Shown: positions 5,793-13,537, numbered from the stretch's first letter. The stretch: DNA of 15,224 bases from an uncultured Alphaproteobacteria bacterium (GCA_944391355.1 CALXTG010000106.1:1-15224), one strand, 5' to 3'. Numbers and translations are program-made. Notes: generated by a model from the sequence alone, not told the origin.

Positions 5793-6599
5793 TTATTCTT
5801 CATCTTCATCATCAAAATCATCGTCGCCGTCGAGTTCGGAATCCAAATCGCTGTCAAATTCGTCATCTGCGGCCTCATCTGCCAACAACAACGGCTCTTC
5901 GGTTTCGTTTTCCATCTCGCTCTTTTTGCGGCGGCCGCGGCGTTTCTTCTGCGGCGTTTTCTTTTTACAGGCCTCAATCACATAATTTCCGGCAATTTTA
6001 TATAAATCTACCAGATGATTATTATACATATGGTCAGCCTCTTCTATCAGCGCAAAATCAACCTGCACATTGCGCTGCGTATTCAGACGCTTGGCCAGAG
6101 AAGCAACACTGGCCGGATTGACAATCTCGTCAATACCGCCCTGCGTGATCAGCCCCGAAGTCGGACAAGGCGCCAAAAACGAAAAATCTTTTTCGTTGGC
6201 CGGCGGCGAAACGGCAATAAAATTATTGATATCAGGGCGGCGCATTAACAACTGCAGACCTATCCAGGCGCCGAAAGAATAACCGGCAATCCAGCACTGC
6301 CGGGCTTCCGGATTAACCGATTGCAGCCAGTCCAGCGCAACCGTGGCATCCGACAATTCGCCGGGACCGTCTTCAAATTCGCCTTGAGAACGCCCAACGC
6401 TCCGAAAATTAAAACGCAGAACCGAAAATCCCAGATTCTGAAAGCAGCTGAACAAACTGTACACCACCTTATTATTCATGGTTCCGCCGTATTGCGGATG
6501 AGGGTGCAGAATCAAAGCAATCGGAGCTCCCGGTTTATCACTGGCATGATATCTGCCTTCCAGGCGTCCCGCATGTCCGTTGAATAATACTTCAGTCAT
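5793..6599 (-). CDS. Alpha/beta hydrolase (COG2945-like) with basic-acidic C-terminal tail
   Basis: Residues 1-210 form a small alpha/beta hydrolase: HPHPQYGGTMNNKV (32-45) is the family's oxyanion region, GYSFG (106-110) holds the nucleophile Ser108, Asp157 lies in GGIDEIV and His190 in EADHMY. The natural substrate is unknown, and there is no signal peptide, so it acts in the cytoplasm. Family members usually end near residue 210. Here a strongly basic stretch (212-227, KKKTPQKKRRGRRKK) is followed by about 40 residues that are largely Asp and Glu, ending DDFDDEDEE. The tail is probably disordered. The AGAGA before the ATG is a weak ribosome binding site. The gene is divergent from cysE. 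Confidence 0.85.
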   Translation of the reverse strand: MTEVLFNGHAGRLEGRYHASDKPGAPIALILHPHPQYGGTMNNKVVYSLFSCFQNLGFSVLRFNFRSVGRSQGEFEDGPGELSDATVALDWLQSVNPEARQCWIAGYSFGAWIGLQLLMRRPDINNFIAVSPPANEKDFSFLAPCPTSGLITQGGIDEIVNPASVASLAKRLNTQRNVQVDFALIEEADHMYNNHLVDLYKIAGNYVIEACKKKTPQKKRRGRRKKSEMENETEEPLLLADEAADDEFDSDLDSELDGDDDFDDEDEE

Positions 6600-6693
6600 T
6601 TATTGTCTCTTTTTAACTTGAATTTAGTAATCATATATTTATTGTAATAAAAAAAAGTCTATAAATTGTTAATTTTTAGGAATGTAACACAAA

Positions 6694-7371
6694 ATGAATT
6701 CAAAATACAAGCTAATTTTAGCAGACCTTGATGCCGTCATCGCCCGCGACCCCGCCACCCGTTCGCGCTTGGAGGCGGCGCTTTGCTCTTCCGGTTTTCA
6801 TGCTGTCTTAATCTACCGGGCGTCAAACTGGTTATGGCGCAGAAACCTGAAACTGACTGCCCGCCTGCTTTCCCAGGTTGCAAGATTCCTGACCGGAATC
6901 GAAATCCACCCCGGCGCGACCATCGGCAAAAGCTTTTTCATCGACCACGGCATGGGCGTCGTTATCGGCGAGACCTCGGAAATCGGCGACAACGTAACCA
7001 TGTATCACGATGTAACGCTCGGCGGAACGACTGCCTTTGACAGCAAGGGGAAAATAACCAGCAAACGTCACCCGACCATCGGCAATAACGTTATTATCGG
7101 TTCGGGAGCTCAGGTTTTGGGACCGATAAAAATCGGCGATAATTGCAAAATCGGTTCCAATGCCGTAGTTGTCAAAGAAGTTCCGGCTAACCGCACCGTT
7201 GTCGGCGTTCCGGCTCATCAGACCGACGAAAAAAACAAATCTCGCAAAATTTTCTGCGCTTACGGCGTCAGCGATAATTTTGAAGACCCGCTTGAAAAAG
7301 AAATTGCCAACCTGCGCCGGGAAATTGTAGAATTGCGCCGACAGCTTAACAATCAACGGGACAATAAATAA
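6694..7371 (+). CDS. cysE: Serine O-acetyltransferase CysE
   Basis: CysE makes O-acetylserine from serine and acetyl-CoA, the first step of cysteine synthesis. The 225-residue protein has the short N-terminal helical part (DLDAVIARDPATRSRLEAAL) and then the left-handed beta helix of hexapeptide repeats from about residue 68. FIDHGMGVVIGET and MYHDVTLGGTT carry the two conserved histidines of the active site, and the repeats continue to VVGVPA. A charged, probably coiled-coil tail of about 45 residues follows. AGGA lies at a rather long 13-base spacing from the ATG. The stop codon is immediately followed, in the same frame, by the mnmA ATG, so the two genes are surely one operon. Confidence 0.93.
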   Translation: MNSKYKLILADLDAVIARDPATRSRLEAALCSSGFHAVLIYRASNWLWRRNLKLTARLLSQVARFLTGIEIHPGATIGKSFFIDHGMGVVIGETSEIGDNVTMYHDVTLGGTTAFDSKGKITSKRHPTIGNNVIIGSGAQVLGPIKIGDNCKIGSNAVVVKEVPANRTVVGVPAHQTDEKNKSRKIFCAYGVSDNFEDPLEKEIANLRREIVELRRQLNNQRDNK

Positions 7372-8469
7372 ATGGACTTAAATTCTTTGGGAATTGCCAA
7401 ACCCGAAAGCCAAACCCGGGTATGCGTAGCCATGTCGGGCGGTGTTGACAGCTCTGCCGCAGCCGTACTGCTCAGAAACCAAGGCTATAATGTCTTCGGC
7501 GCAACCATGGATTTGTTGCAGCCTCCTTACCTGCCGCCGCTTTCTTCAATCGCCGATGCAAGAAAAGTTGCGGACAAACTCGGTATTGAGCACCATTATC
7601 TTGATCTGAGACAGCAATTTTCTCAAAAAGTAATCGACTATTTTGCCGATTCTTATCTGCGGGGACAAACCCCCTCTCCCTGTATTATGTGCAACCGCCA
7701 CATCAAACTGGGCATTTTGGCCGATTTTGCCCGAGAAAACGGCGCCGATATTTTGGTAACCGGCCATTACGCCGACATCAAGCTCTCCGCCCAAGGAGTT
7801 GAGCTGCACCGCGGCGAGGACGCAAACCGCGATCAAAGCTATTTTCTCTTTGCCGTAAAGAAACGCGATTTACAAATGCTGCGCTGCCCGCTCGCAACCT
7901 TTTGCAAAGAGCAGACTCGGGAAATTGCCAGAGAAGCCGGCCTGGAAATCTATAAAAAAGCCGACAGCCAGGATATCTGCTTTGTTGCTTCCGGCCATTA
8001 TGCCGACCTGATCGCCAAACTGCGTCCCGACGCCCCTTTTCGTCCCGGAAAGATCGTTGACAGTTCCGGAAAAGTCCTCGGACAACACCGCGGCCTGATT
8101 CATTATACCGTCGGACAACGGCGCGGAATGGGTATCGGCGGCGGCGACATTTTATATGTTCTGAAACTGGACGTACCGAATAACCGGCTGATTGTCGGCA
8201 GCAAAAACGAACTTTTGACGACAAACGTTCACATTCGCAACCTTAATTGGCTCGGCGATAAACTCCCCGAAACAATGCTGCTTGATGTCAAGCTCCGCTC
8301 AAGACAAAAAGCAATCAAAGCCGAAGTTCGTTTTAACCCTGCCGACAACAGCGCCGATTTGAAGCTGCTGGAAGATTTTTACGGCGCGGCGCCCGGCCAG
8401 GGTGCCTGTTTTTACGACGGCACCAGAGTTATGGGCGGAGGAATTATTACAGAATTAACAAATTTGTAA
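7372..8469 (+). CDS. mnmA: tRNA-specific 2-thiouridylase MnmA
   Basis: MnmA adds sulfur to uridine 34 of tRNA for Glu, Gln and Lys using ATP and a sulfur relay from cysteine desulfurase. The 365-residue protein has the ATP-binding PP-loop SGGVDSS at 22-28, the SPCIMCN motif with Cys107 as the likely first catalytic cysteine, and DSQDICFV with Cys203, the likely second. GHYAD, HYTVGQRRGMGIGG and the C-terminal beta-barrel domain are present and of normal length. It directly abuts cysE (TAA-ATG) and probably depends on translational coupling, since only a weak GGGA precedes it. The pairing joins cysteine synthesis with a cysteine-sulfur consumer. Confidence 0.95.
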   Translation: MDLNSLGIAKPESQTRVCVAMSGGVDSSAAAVLLRNQGYNVFGATMDLLQPPYLPPLSSIADARKVADKLGIEHHYLDLRQQFSQKVIDYFADSYLRGQTPSPCIMCNRHIKLGILADFARENGADILVTGHYADIKLSAQGVELHRGEDANRDQSYFLFAVKKRDLQMLRCPLATFCKEQTREIAREAGLEIYKKADSQDICFVASGHYADLIAKLRPDAPFRPGKIVDSSGKVLGQHRGLIHYTVGQRRGMGIGGGDILYVLKLDVPNNRLIVGSKNELLTTNVHIRNLNWLGDKLPETMLLDVKLRSRQKAIKAEVRFNPADNSADLKLLEDFYGAAPGQGACFYDGTRVMGGGIITELTNL

Positions 8470-8474
8470 TACAC

Positions 8475-8503
8475 TTGGGCTTAAATTTATTATATAATAA
8501 AAT
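8475..8503 (+). promoter_or_regulatory. Possible promoter for the exported-protein operon
   Basis: TTGGGC (8475-8480) and TAAAAT (8498-8503) are 17 bases apart in an A/T-rich gap after mnmA. An overlapping TATAAT at 8493-8498 has poorer spacing to any -35 box. Confidence 0.4.
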
Positions 8504-8527
8504 AAATTAAGCAAGGCGGAGGGAACC

Positions 8528-9139
8528 ATGAAAAATTTGTTAGCAGCTTTTACCGGCTTAGGGCTGTTGTGTCTGGCAGGCGCTGCCGCCGCGCAACTTC
8601 CGGCCAATCCTTGGGCTCCGCATCCGAACGACGGCTATTTCGGCGACAACGTCATTCAACAGGGGCCGGCGGTGGCTCCCAACGCGCCGATGTACGAAAA
8701 TAATTCCAGCGGCGGTGAAATTATGCCGGTTGATCCTTGGGCGCGGGCACGAGATAAAACCAATACCCAGACCTGGCGCGGCAGCGGACGCCACGACCGC
8801 GATTTGAATTACATCGGAGAAGCCACCACCTACGGCACAGCCATGGGACAAGAAATGATTGCTCCGGAAGTCAACCGCCACAATATGCTGGTCATGCTTG
8901 AACATTTAAGAAAAATGGGCTACAAAATTCCGGACAGCTACGACCAGAACATCAAAGATATGCCGAAGAACTACGCCCGGTACCTGCGGGATTCCTACGA
9001 TGCTATCGGCGCCAGCGACATGAAAACCGATCCGCTCGGCGGTATCACCAGTTCGCTGATGGACAATTTTGAAGAAGGCACCGGACTGGATATTGAAAAT
9101 CTGCTGTTCAACTCAATTGATATTCTGGCAACCGACTAA
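8528..9139 (+). CDS. Exported protein of unknown function
   Basis: I do not recognise the family. The 203-residue protein has a clear Sec signal peptide (MKNLLAAFTGLGLLCLAGAAAA) with probable cleavage before Gln23. The mature part begins with a Pro/Asn-rich, likely flexible segment containing two related short motifs, NPWAPHP and DPWARAR, and then a more ordered region (about 105-200) with helical segments such as NRHNMLVMLEHLRKMGYKIP. Cys15 is not in a proper lipobox, so a lipoprotein is unlikely. A very strong GGAGG site (8518-8522) suggests high expression. The next gene, also exported, starts 12 bases downstream, so the two proteins may act together in the envelope (inference). Confidence 0.82.
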   Translation: MKNLLAAFTGLGLLCLAGAAAAQLPANPWAPHPNDGYFGDNVIQQGPAVAPNAPMYENNSSGGEIMPVDPWARARDKTNTQTWRGSGRHDRDLNYIGEATTYGTAMGQEMIAPEVNRHNMLVMLEHLRKMGYKIPDSYDQNIKDMPKNYARYLRDSYDAIGASDMKTDPLGGITSSLMDNFEEGTGLDIENLLFNSIDILATD

Positions 9140-9151
9140 AGGAGACTCGTC

Positions 9152-9595
9152 ATGTATAAATACCTGCTGACCGCTTTATTACTGTCCGTCTCTCTGCCCG
9201 CCAATGCGCAGATGCTTTATCGTGCTCCCAAAGCGCCGGCCGTTCCGGCGACGCAGGCTGACATACAACAGCCCCAACCGGCAGCCGTTCCCTCAGGCGC
9301 TCAAAATATCAATGCCGAAGAAGTCCGGGAAATGGTCGATGAAGCAGACGCGGTCTATGCCAGCACCGTCAAAACCGCCCGTGTAAAAGCCGAGGCCGAA
9401 CGGGAATACGACAAAAACCTTGAAGACAGCGCCGCCCGCTCCGATATTTCCGATCGTAACGAAACCGTTCGCAATCTTAAAGCGCTTGAAAGTCGTCACC
9501 CCGGATTTGCACAGGGTGAAGAAAACGTTGATGTTAATGATCTTAAGGCTTATAAAGATTTCATCAAAACCAAAATGACTCCGCCTCAAGATTAA
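9152..9595 (+). CDS. Small exported coiled-coil protein of unknown function
   Basis: I do not recognise the family. The 147-residue protein has a signal peptide (MYKYLLTALLLSVSLPANA, cleavage before Gln20), a Pro/Ala/Gln-rich linker to about residue 50, and a highly charged helical stretch (EEVREMVDEADAVYA through SDRNETVRNLKALESRH, about 56-115) that could form a coiled coil. AAAGGAGA overlaps the stop of the previous gene, indicating coupled translation. No cysteines remain in the mature part. Confidence 0.8.
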   Translation: MYKYLLTALLLSVSLPANAQMLYRAPKAPAVPATQADIQQPQPAAVPSGAQNINAEEVREMVDEADAVYASTVKTARVKAEAEREYDKNLEDSAARSDISDRNETVRNLKALESRHPGFAQGEENVDVNDLKAYKDFIKTKMTPPQD

Positions 9596-9611
9596 GAAAG
9601 GTTCTTTTTCC

Positions 9612-10355
9612 GTGATATCAGACAATCAGCCCTGTGTTATTTTAGTCAACCCGCAATTGGCAGTCAATATCGGTATGTCCGCCCGCGCTATGATGAATTG
9701 TGGCCTTTACCAAATGCGACTGGTAGCGCCGCGCGAAGACCACTTATCGGAACGCGCCGTTTCTGCGGCCTCCGGAGCTGAAAAAATTCTTTTTGACGCT
9801 AAAGTTTATGCCACCACCGCCGAAGCCGTCGCCGATCTGGAAAAGATCTTTGCCACCACGGCTCGTCGCCGCGATATGATTAAAATCGTCAATACTGCGG
9901 AAGCTGCCGCCGCCAAAATCACTTCCGGCCTGAACGAAAATATCCGATGCGGAATTCTTTTCGGCCCCGAACGCACCGGCCTGCATAATGATGATATTGT
10001 CCTGAGCGACGAAATTATCGAAATTCCGCTTAACCCCGAACACTGCTCGCTCAATCTGTCTCAGGCCGTGCTTCTAGTCGGCTATGAATTATACAAAAAA
10101 CAAATCTCAGTCCCCGAAACCCAGCTGATAACCAATAAAACCAAACCTGCCCCCAAAGAACAGCTCGCCCGCTTTTTGGCCTATCTGGAAACCGAGCTTG
10201 AAGAACACCATACTTTCCGCTCCGATGAAAAAAAACCGCATATGATACGCAATATCCGCAATATATTCCAACGCATGGAACTGACCGAACAGGATATAAG
10301 CACTTTATACGGCATCATCAATCATCTGGCCGGAAAATCTAACCGTCATAAATAA
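9612..10355 (+). CDS. trmJ: tRNA (cytidine/uridine-32-2'-O)-methyltransferase TrmJ
   Basis: TrmJ methylates the 2'-O of residue 32 in the tRNA anticodon loop using S-adenosylmethionine. The 247-residue protein has the three SPOUT/TrmH-family motifs: NPQLAVNIGMSARAMMNCGL (13-32), FGPERTGLHNDDI (about 117-129) and LNPEHCSLNLSQAVLLVGYEL (about 136-156), which together form the knotted SAM site, followed by a helical C-terminal extension. It starts with GTG at 9612, with GAAAGG at 9596-9601 ten bases upstream. It is third in an apparent operon after two exported proteins. Confidence 0.88.
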   Translation: MISDNQPCVILVNPQLAVNIGMSARAMMNCGLYQMRLVAPREDHLSERAVSAASGAEKILFDAKVYATTAEAVADLEKIFATTARRRDMIKIVNTAEAAAAKITSGLNENIRCGILFGPERTGLHNDDIVLSDEIIEIPLNPEHCSLNLSQAVLLVGYELYKKQISVPETQLITNKTKPAPKEQLARFLAYLETELEEHHTFRSDEKKPHMIRNIRNIFQRMELTEQDISTLYGIINHLAGKSNRHK

Positions 10356-10390
10356 GACAGACTGTATTTTTGCCTTTTCGTAATTATATT

Positions 10391-10438
10391 TAACCAAATC
10401 TTGAGGAATTCATCTTAAACTGTGTTTGGTTATTTTTT
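10391..10438 (+). terminator. Terminator-like hairpin immediately before the first permease (possible attenuator)
   Basis: TAACCAAA (10391-10398) and TTTGGTTA (10425-10432) form an 8-bp stem followed by TTTTTT (10433-10438). An inner helix TTGAG/CTTAA (10401-10405, 10414-10418) lies within the loop. The ribosome binding site of the permease gene starts three bases after the T-run, leaving no room for another promoter. The hairpin can end the trmJ transcript, but any permease mRNA started upstream must pass through it. Confidence 0.65.
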
Positions 10439-10456
10439 ACTAAAAGGAGTTCGACT

Positions 10457-11806
10457 ATGCAGGTTGAAGATCTGGCTCATGCCTCGCGAATAATCTTCGG
10501 CATGGATCCCAAAATTTTATCGACGGCCATCTTAATTGTCAGCTACATTATTTTATTCACCGAAAAACTGAACCGGGCCGTGGTCGCCCTGCTCGGCGCC
10601 GCTGTCATGATCTTTGCCGGCATCCTTACTCAGGAAACCGCTATCGAAGGCATTGACTTCAATACGCTGGCTCTGTTAATCGGCATGATGACGATTGTCG
10701 GGATTGCCGAAAAATCGGGAATGTTCCAATATGTTGCCATCTGGGCTGCTAAAAAAGTCCGTGCCAACCCGCGCGGGTTAATGATTGTCCTGGCGACAGT
10801 CACTGCCGTATTTTCGGCGCTGCTCGACAATGTAACGACGGTATTGCTGATCGTCCCGGTCACCTTTCAGATTACCCGCAAACTGAAAATTAATCCCTAT
10901 CCTTATCTGATTTTGGAAATTTTTGCCTCCAATATCGGCGGAACGGCAACTTTAATCGGCGATCCGCCGAACATTCTGATCGGTTCGGCTCTGAATCTGT
11001 CCTTTATGGATTTTGTTTATGAACTGACACCGGTCGTCATCATAACCATGATCGTGTTGCTGACAGGTTTTGACCTTCTCTGGGGACGCCAGATGAAAAC
11101 CTCGGAAAAAAACAAACAGGCGGTTATGAAAATAAACGAAATTGACGCTATTACCGACTGGTCTTTACTCAAAAAATCTCTATCGGTTTTAGCCGCCGTC
11201 ATTATCGGATTTATGGTTGCCGAGAAATTTCATATCGCTAACGGTACCATTGCCATGTTCGGCGCCTCGATTCTTCTGATGCTTTATACGCTCGGCAATG
11301 ACCATGAAGCCCGCGACCATAAAATTGAGGAAGCCTTCGGTCTGGTAGACTGGACCACCATTTTCTTTTTCGCCGGATTATTTGCCATTGTATACGGCCT
11401 GGAAGAAGCCGGTGTCTTGGCCATGCTCGGTCAAAAGTTTATCGAAATAACCGACGGCAGCATTGAAAAAGCCGCCATGCTGGTCATCTGGATTTCAGCC
11501 TTTGTTTCGACCGCTATTGACAATATTCCCTTTGTTGCCACCATGATTCCGATGATAAAATCTATGGAAGAAAGCATGGGCGGACGCGAAGCGATGATGC
11601 CGGTCTGGTGGGCTTTATCTCTGGGAGCCTGCTTCGGCGGCAACGGTTCGTTGATTGCCGCCTCGGCCAATGTTATTGTTGCCGGCATGGCTACCCGCGA
11701 AGGCCACCCGATCAGCTTCTTAAAATTCTTAATCTGGTCAATCCCGACCATGCTGATCAGTGTCGGAATCGCGGCGCTTTATCTGCATATAATACACTTT
11801 ATGTAA
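10457..11806 (+). CDS. Ion transporter superfamily permease, copy 1 (ArsB/NhaD/SLC13-like)
   Basis: The 449-residue membrane protein has about eleven hydrophobic segments and the inverted-repeat layout of the ion transporter superfamily. Half one carries DNVTT (124-128) and SNIGGTATLIGDPPNIL (158-174); half two carries DNIPF (355-359) and GACFGGNGSLIAASANVIVAG (390-410). These pairs are the re-entrant loops that bind substrate and ion in citrate, arsenite, Na+/H+ (NhaD) and melanocyte P-protein relatives. The substrate cannot be predicted. A charged loop (HEARDHKIEE, 283-292) separates the halves. AAAAGGAG lies eight bases before the ATG. It is followed by its own terminator and by a close paralog of identical length. 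Confidence 0.88.
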   Translation: MQVEDLAHASRIIFGMDPKILSTAILIVSYIILFTEKLNRAVVALLGAAVMIFAGILTQETAIEGIDFNTLALLIGMMTIVGIAEKSGMFQYVAIWAAKKVRANPRGLMIVLATVTAVFSALLDNVTTVLLIVPVTFQITRKLKINPYPYLILEIFASNIGGTATLIGDPPNILIGSALNLSFMDFVYELTPVVIITMIVLLTGFDLLWGRQMKTSEKNKQAVMKINEIDAITDWSLLKKSLSVLAAVIIGFMVAEKFHIANGTIAMFGASILLMLYTLGNDHEARDHKIEEAFGLVDWTTIFFFAGLFAIVYGLEEAGVLAMLGQKFIEITDGSIEKAAMLVIWISAFVSTAIDNIPFVATMIPMIKSMEESMGGREAMMPVWWALSLGACFGGNGSLIAASANVIVAGMATREGHPISFLKFLIWSIPTMLISVGIAALYLHIIHFM

Positions 11807-11816
11807 AGACAAAATC

Positions 11817-11843
11817 AGAGCCTTCTTTGTAAGGCTCTTTTTT
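11817..11843 (+). terminator. Terminator after permease copy 1
   Basis: AGAGCCTT (11817-11824) and AAGGCTCT (11831-11838) form a perfect 8-bp stem with a 6-base loop and a run of six T. The two permease genes are therefore likely separate transcripts. Confidence 0.88.
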
Positions 11844-11881
11844 AATTAAAAATTAAAACAATGATGATACTTCTGAAACAG

Positions 11882-11899
11882 TCCGAATAAACATTCGGA
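11882..11899 (+). other. Small stem-loop in the leader of permease copy 2
   Basis: TCCGAAT (11882-11888) and ATTCGGA (11893-11899) pair around a 4-base loop, 31 bases before the copy 2 ATG. No T-run follows. It has no counterpart in the copy 1 leader and could be an operator or an mRNA 5' structure. Confidence 0.4.
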
Positions 11900-11930
11900 A
11901 AGTTTAACTTGACAAAAGAAGGAAGATGTC

Positions 11931-13280
11931 ATGCAAGCCGGAGATTTGGCTCACGCCTCCAAAATTATATTCGGGATGGATCCGCAAATTCTTTCCGTGG
12001 CAATTATGATTGTTGCCTATATTATCTTATTTACCGAAAAATTAAACCGCGCCGTTGTCGCCCTGCTCGGTGCCGCAGTCATGATTTTTGCCGGAATTCT
12101 TACTCAGGAAACCGCGTTGGAAGGCATTGACTTCAATACGCTGGCACTTTTAATCGGCATGATGACAATTGTCGGGATTTCCGAAAAATCAGGCATGTTT
12201 CAGTTTGTTGCCGTCTGGGGAGCAAAAAAAGTTCAGGCCAGTCCGCGCGGCCTGCTGATTGTGCTGGCAACCGTCACAGCGGTTTTCTCCGCTTTTTTGG
12301 ACAATGTTACCACCGTTTTGCTGATTGCGCCGGTTACTTTTCAGATTACCCGCAAGCTCAAAATCAACCCTTACCCTTATTTAATTTTAGAAATTTTCGC
12401 TTCTAATATTGGCGGAACGGCAACTTTAATCGGCGATCCGCCGAATATTCTGATCGGCTCGGCAATCAATCTGTCATTTACTGACTTTTTAAACGAACTG
12501 ACACCGATCGTGGCGGTAACGATGATTGTGCTGATTATCGGCTTCAATCTAATTTGGGGTAAAAGTCTGGTAACAACAGATAAAAACCGCAAAGCTGTAA
12601 TGAAAATCAGCGAAATAGACTGTATTACCGATTGGGCCTTGCTGAAAAAATCGCTGTTTGTCCTGTTCTGCGTGATTATCGGCTTTATCAGCGCCGAACA
12701 TCTGCACATTGCCAACGGCACGATCGCCATGTTCGGCGCCGCGGTTTTATTGTTGCTCTATACCGTCGGTAATGACCATGAAGAACGCGACCACAAAATT
12801 GAAGAAATCTTTTCAATTGTTGACTGGACAACCATCTTTTTCTTCTCGGGTTTGTTTGTAATTGTTTACGGCTTGGAAGAAACCGGAGTTTTGGCAATGC
12901 TTGCCAATAAATTCGTTGAAATCACCGACGGCAGTATCCAAAAAAGCGCGATGCTGATTATCTGGGTATCGGCAATCGTCTCCAGCGCAATTGATAATAT
13001 TCCTTTTGTCGCCACCATGATTCCGATGATTAAGTCAATGGAAGAAAGCATGGGCGGACGCGAAGCAATGATGCCTGTTTGGTGGGCTTTATCTCTGGGT
13101 GCCTGCTTCGGCGGCAACGGAACCTTAATCGGCGCCTCGGCTAATGTTATCGTTGCCGGTATGGCGGCTCGTGAAGGCCACCCGATTAACTTCCTGAGAT
13201 TCTTAATCTGGTCAATTCCGGTAATGCTGGTCAGTGTTGCCATGGCAACCGTCTATCTGTATCTCAGGTTCTTCATGTAA
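11931..13280 (+). CDS. Ion transporter superfamily permease, copy 2 (tandem paralog)
   Basis: This is a paralog of the upstream permease with the same 449-residue length and no gaps. By hand count about 81 residues differ (roughly 82% identity). All loop motifs are kept (DNVTT, SNIGGTATLIGDPPNIL, DNIPF), with two changes in the last one: GGNGTLIGAS instead of GGNGSLIAAS. The most divergent part is the segment around residues 190-260, between the halves. Differences at third codon positions are many, so the duplication is not recent. The AAGGAAG ribosome binding site precedes the ATG and a strong terminator follows the stop. Confidence 0.88.
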   Translation: MQAGDLAHASKIIFGMDPQILSVAIMIVAYIILFTEKLNRAVVALLGAAVMIFAGILTQETALEGIDFNTLALLIGMMTIVGISEKSGMFQFVAVWGAKKVQASPRGLLIVLATVTAVFSAFLDNVTTVLLIAPVTFQITRKLKINPYPYLILEIFASNIGGTATLIGDPPNILIGSAINLSFTDFLNELTPIVAVTMIVLIIGFNLIWGKSLVTTDKNRKAVMKISEIDCITDWALLKKSLFVLFCVIIGFISAEHLHIANGTIAMFGAAVLLLLYTVGNDHEERDHKIEEIFSIVDWTTIFFFSGLFVIVYGLEETGVLAMLANKFVEITDGSIQKSAMLIIWVSAIVSSAIDNIPFVATMIPMIKSMEESMGGREAMMPVWWALSLGACFGGNGTLIGASANVIVAGMAAREGHPINFLRFLIWSIPVMLVSVAMATVYLYLRFFM

Positions 13281-13285
13281 CCGAC

Positions 13286-13317
13286 AAAAAAATCCTCCCA
13301 GAAGGGAGGATTTTTTT
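13286..13317 (+). terminator. Terminator after permease copy 2
   Basis: TCCTCCC (13293-13299) and GGGAGGA (13304-13310) form a perfect stem with an AGAA loop, flanked by A-runs and seven T, so it may also work on the minus strand. Confidence 0.9.
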
Positions 13318-13335
13318 ATAACAGCCCTATTTTCC

Positions 13336-13441
13336 ATAAAACGCGGAAGATGTGCGTAAATAATAAAAGCTTGGAGAATGAGGTTAGCAGAGTAATTTCC
13401 CCCTTCCCCCTATAAAACGCGGATGGTGTGTGTAAATAATA
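13336..13441. repeat. Two direct repeats of about 31 bp, 76 bp apart
   Basis: Copies at 13336-13366 and 13412-13442 both begin ATAAAACGCGGA and end GTAAATAATAA, and differ at three of 31 positions. The spacer between them (13367-13411) contains a pyrimidine-rich run and no recognisable gene. Confidence 0.8.
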
Positions 13442-13537
13442 AGAAAAGCCTGAAAATTTTTTTGAGTGTACAAAAAAGTACATGACTAAAAAATTTTCAG
13501 GCTTTTCTGTATTAGTTACCAGCCAGACGCGTTTTAT
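13412..13537. repeat. 126-bp imperfect palindrome with a 21-bp perfect core stem
   Basis: The outer arms are ATAAAACGCG (13412-13421) and CGCGTTTTAT (13528-13537). The next segments (GTAAATAATA on the left, TATTAGTTAC on the right) also pair imperfectly. The core arms 13442-13462 and 13488-13508 are a perfect 21-bp inverted repeat, and the loop has a further TGTAC/GTACA stem (13467-13471, 13478-13482). The right arm ends one base before the fliE stop codon. The core may act as a weak bidirectional terminator, since both strands leave it with CTTTTCT. The whole resembles a small non-coding mobile or palindromic repeat. Confidence 0.75.

Noticed and set aside
11909..11914. TTGACA as a promoter -35 box for permease copy 2
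   Set aside because: It is a perfect -35 sequence, but the ATG follows 17 bases later, so the -10 box would fall in the start region; it is more likely part of the leader.
13336..13537. CRISPR array
   Set aside because: Only two direct copies with one spacer of unsuitable structure, no cas genes, and one copy is part of a palindrome.
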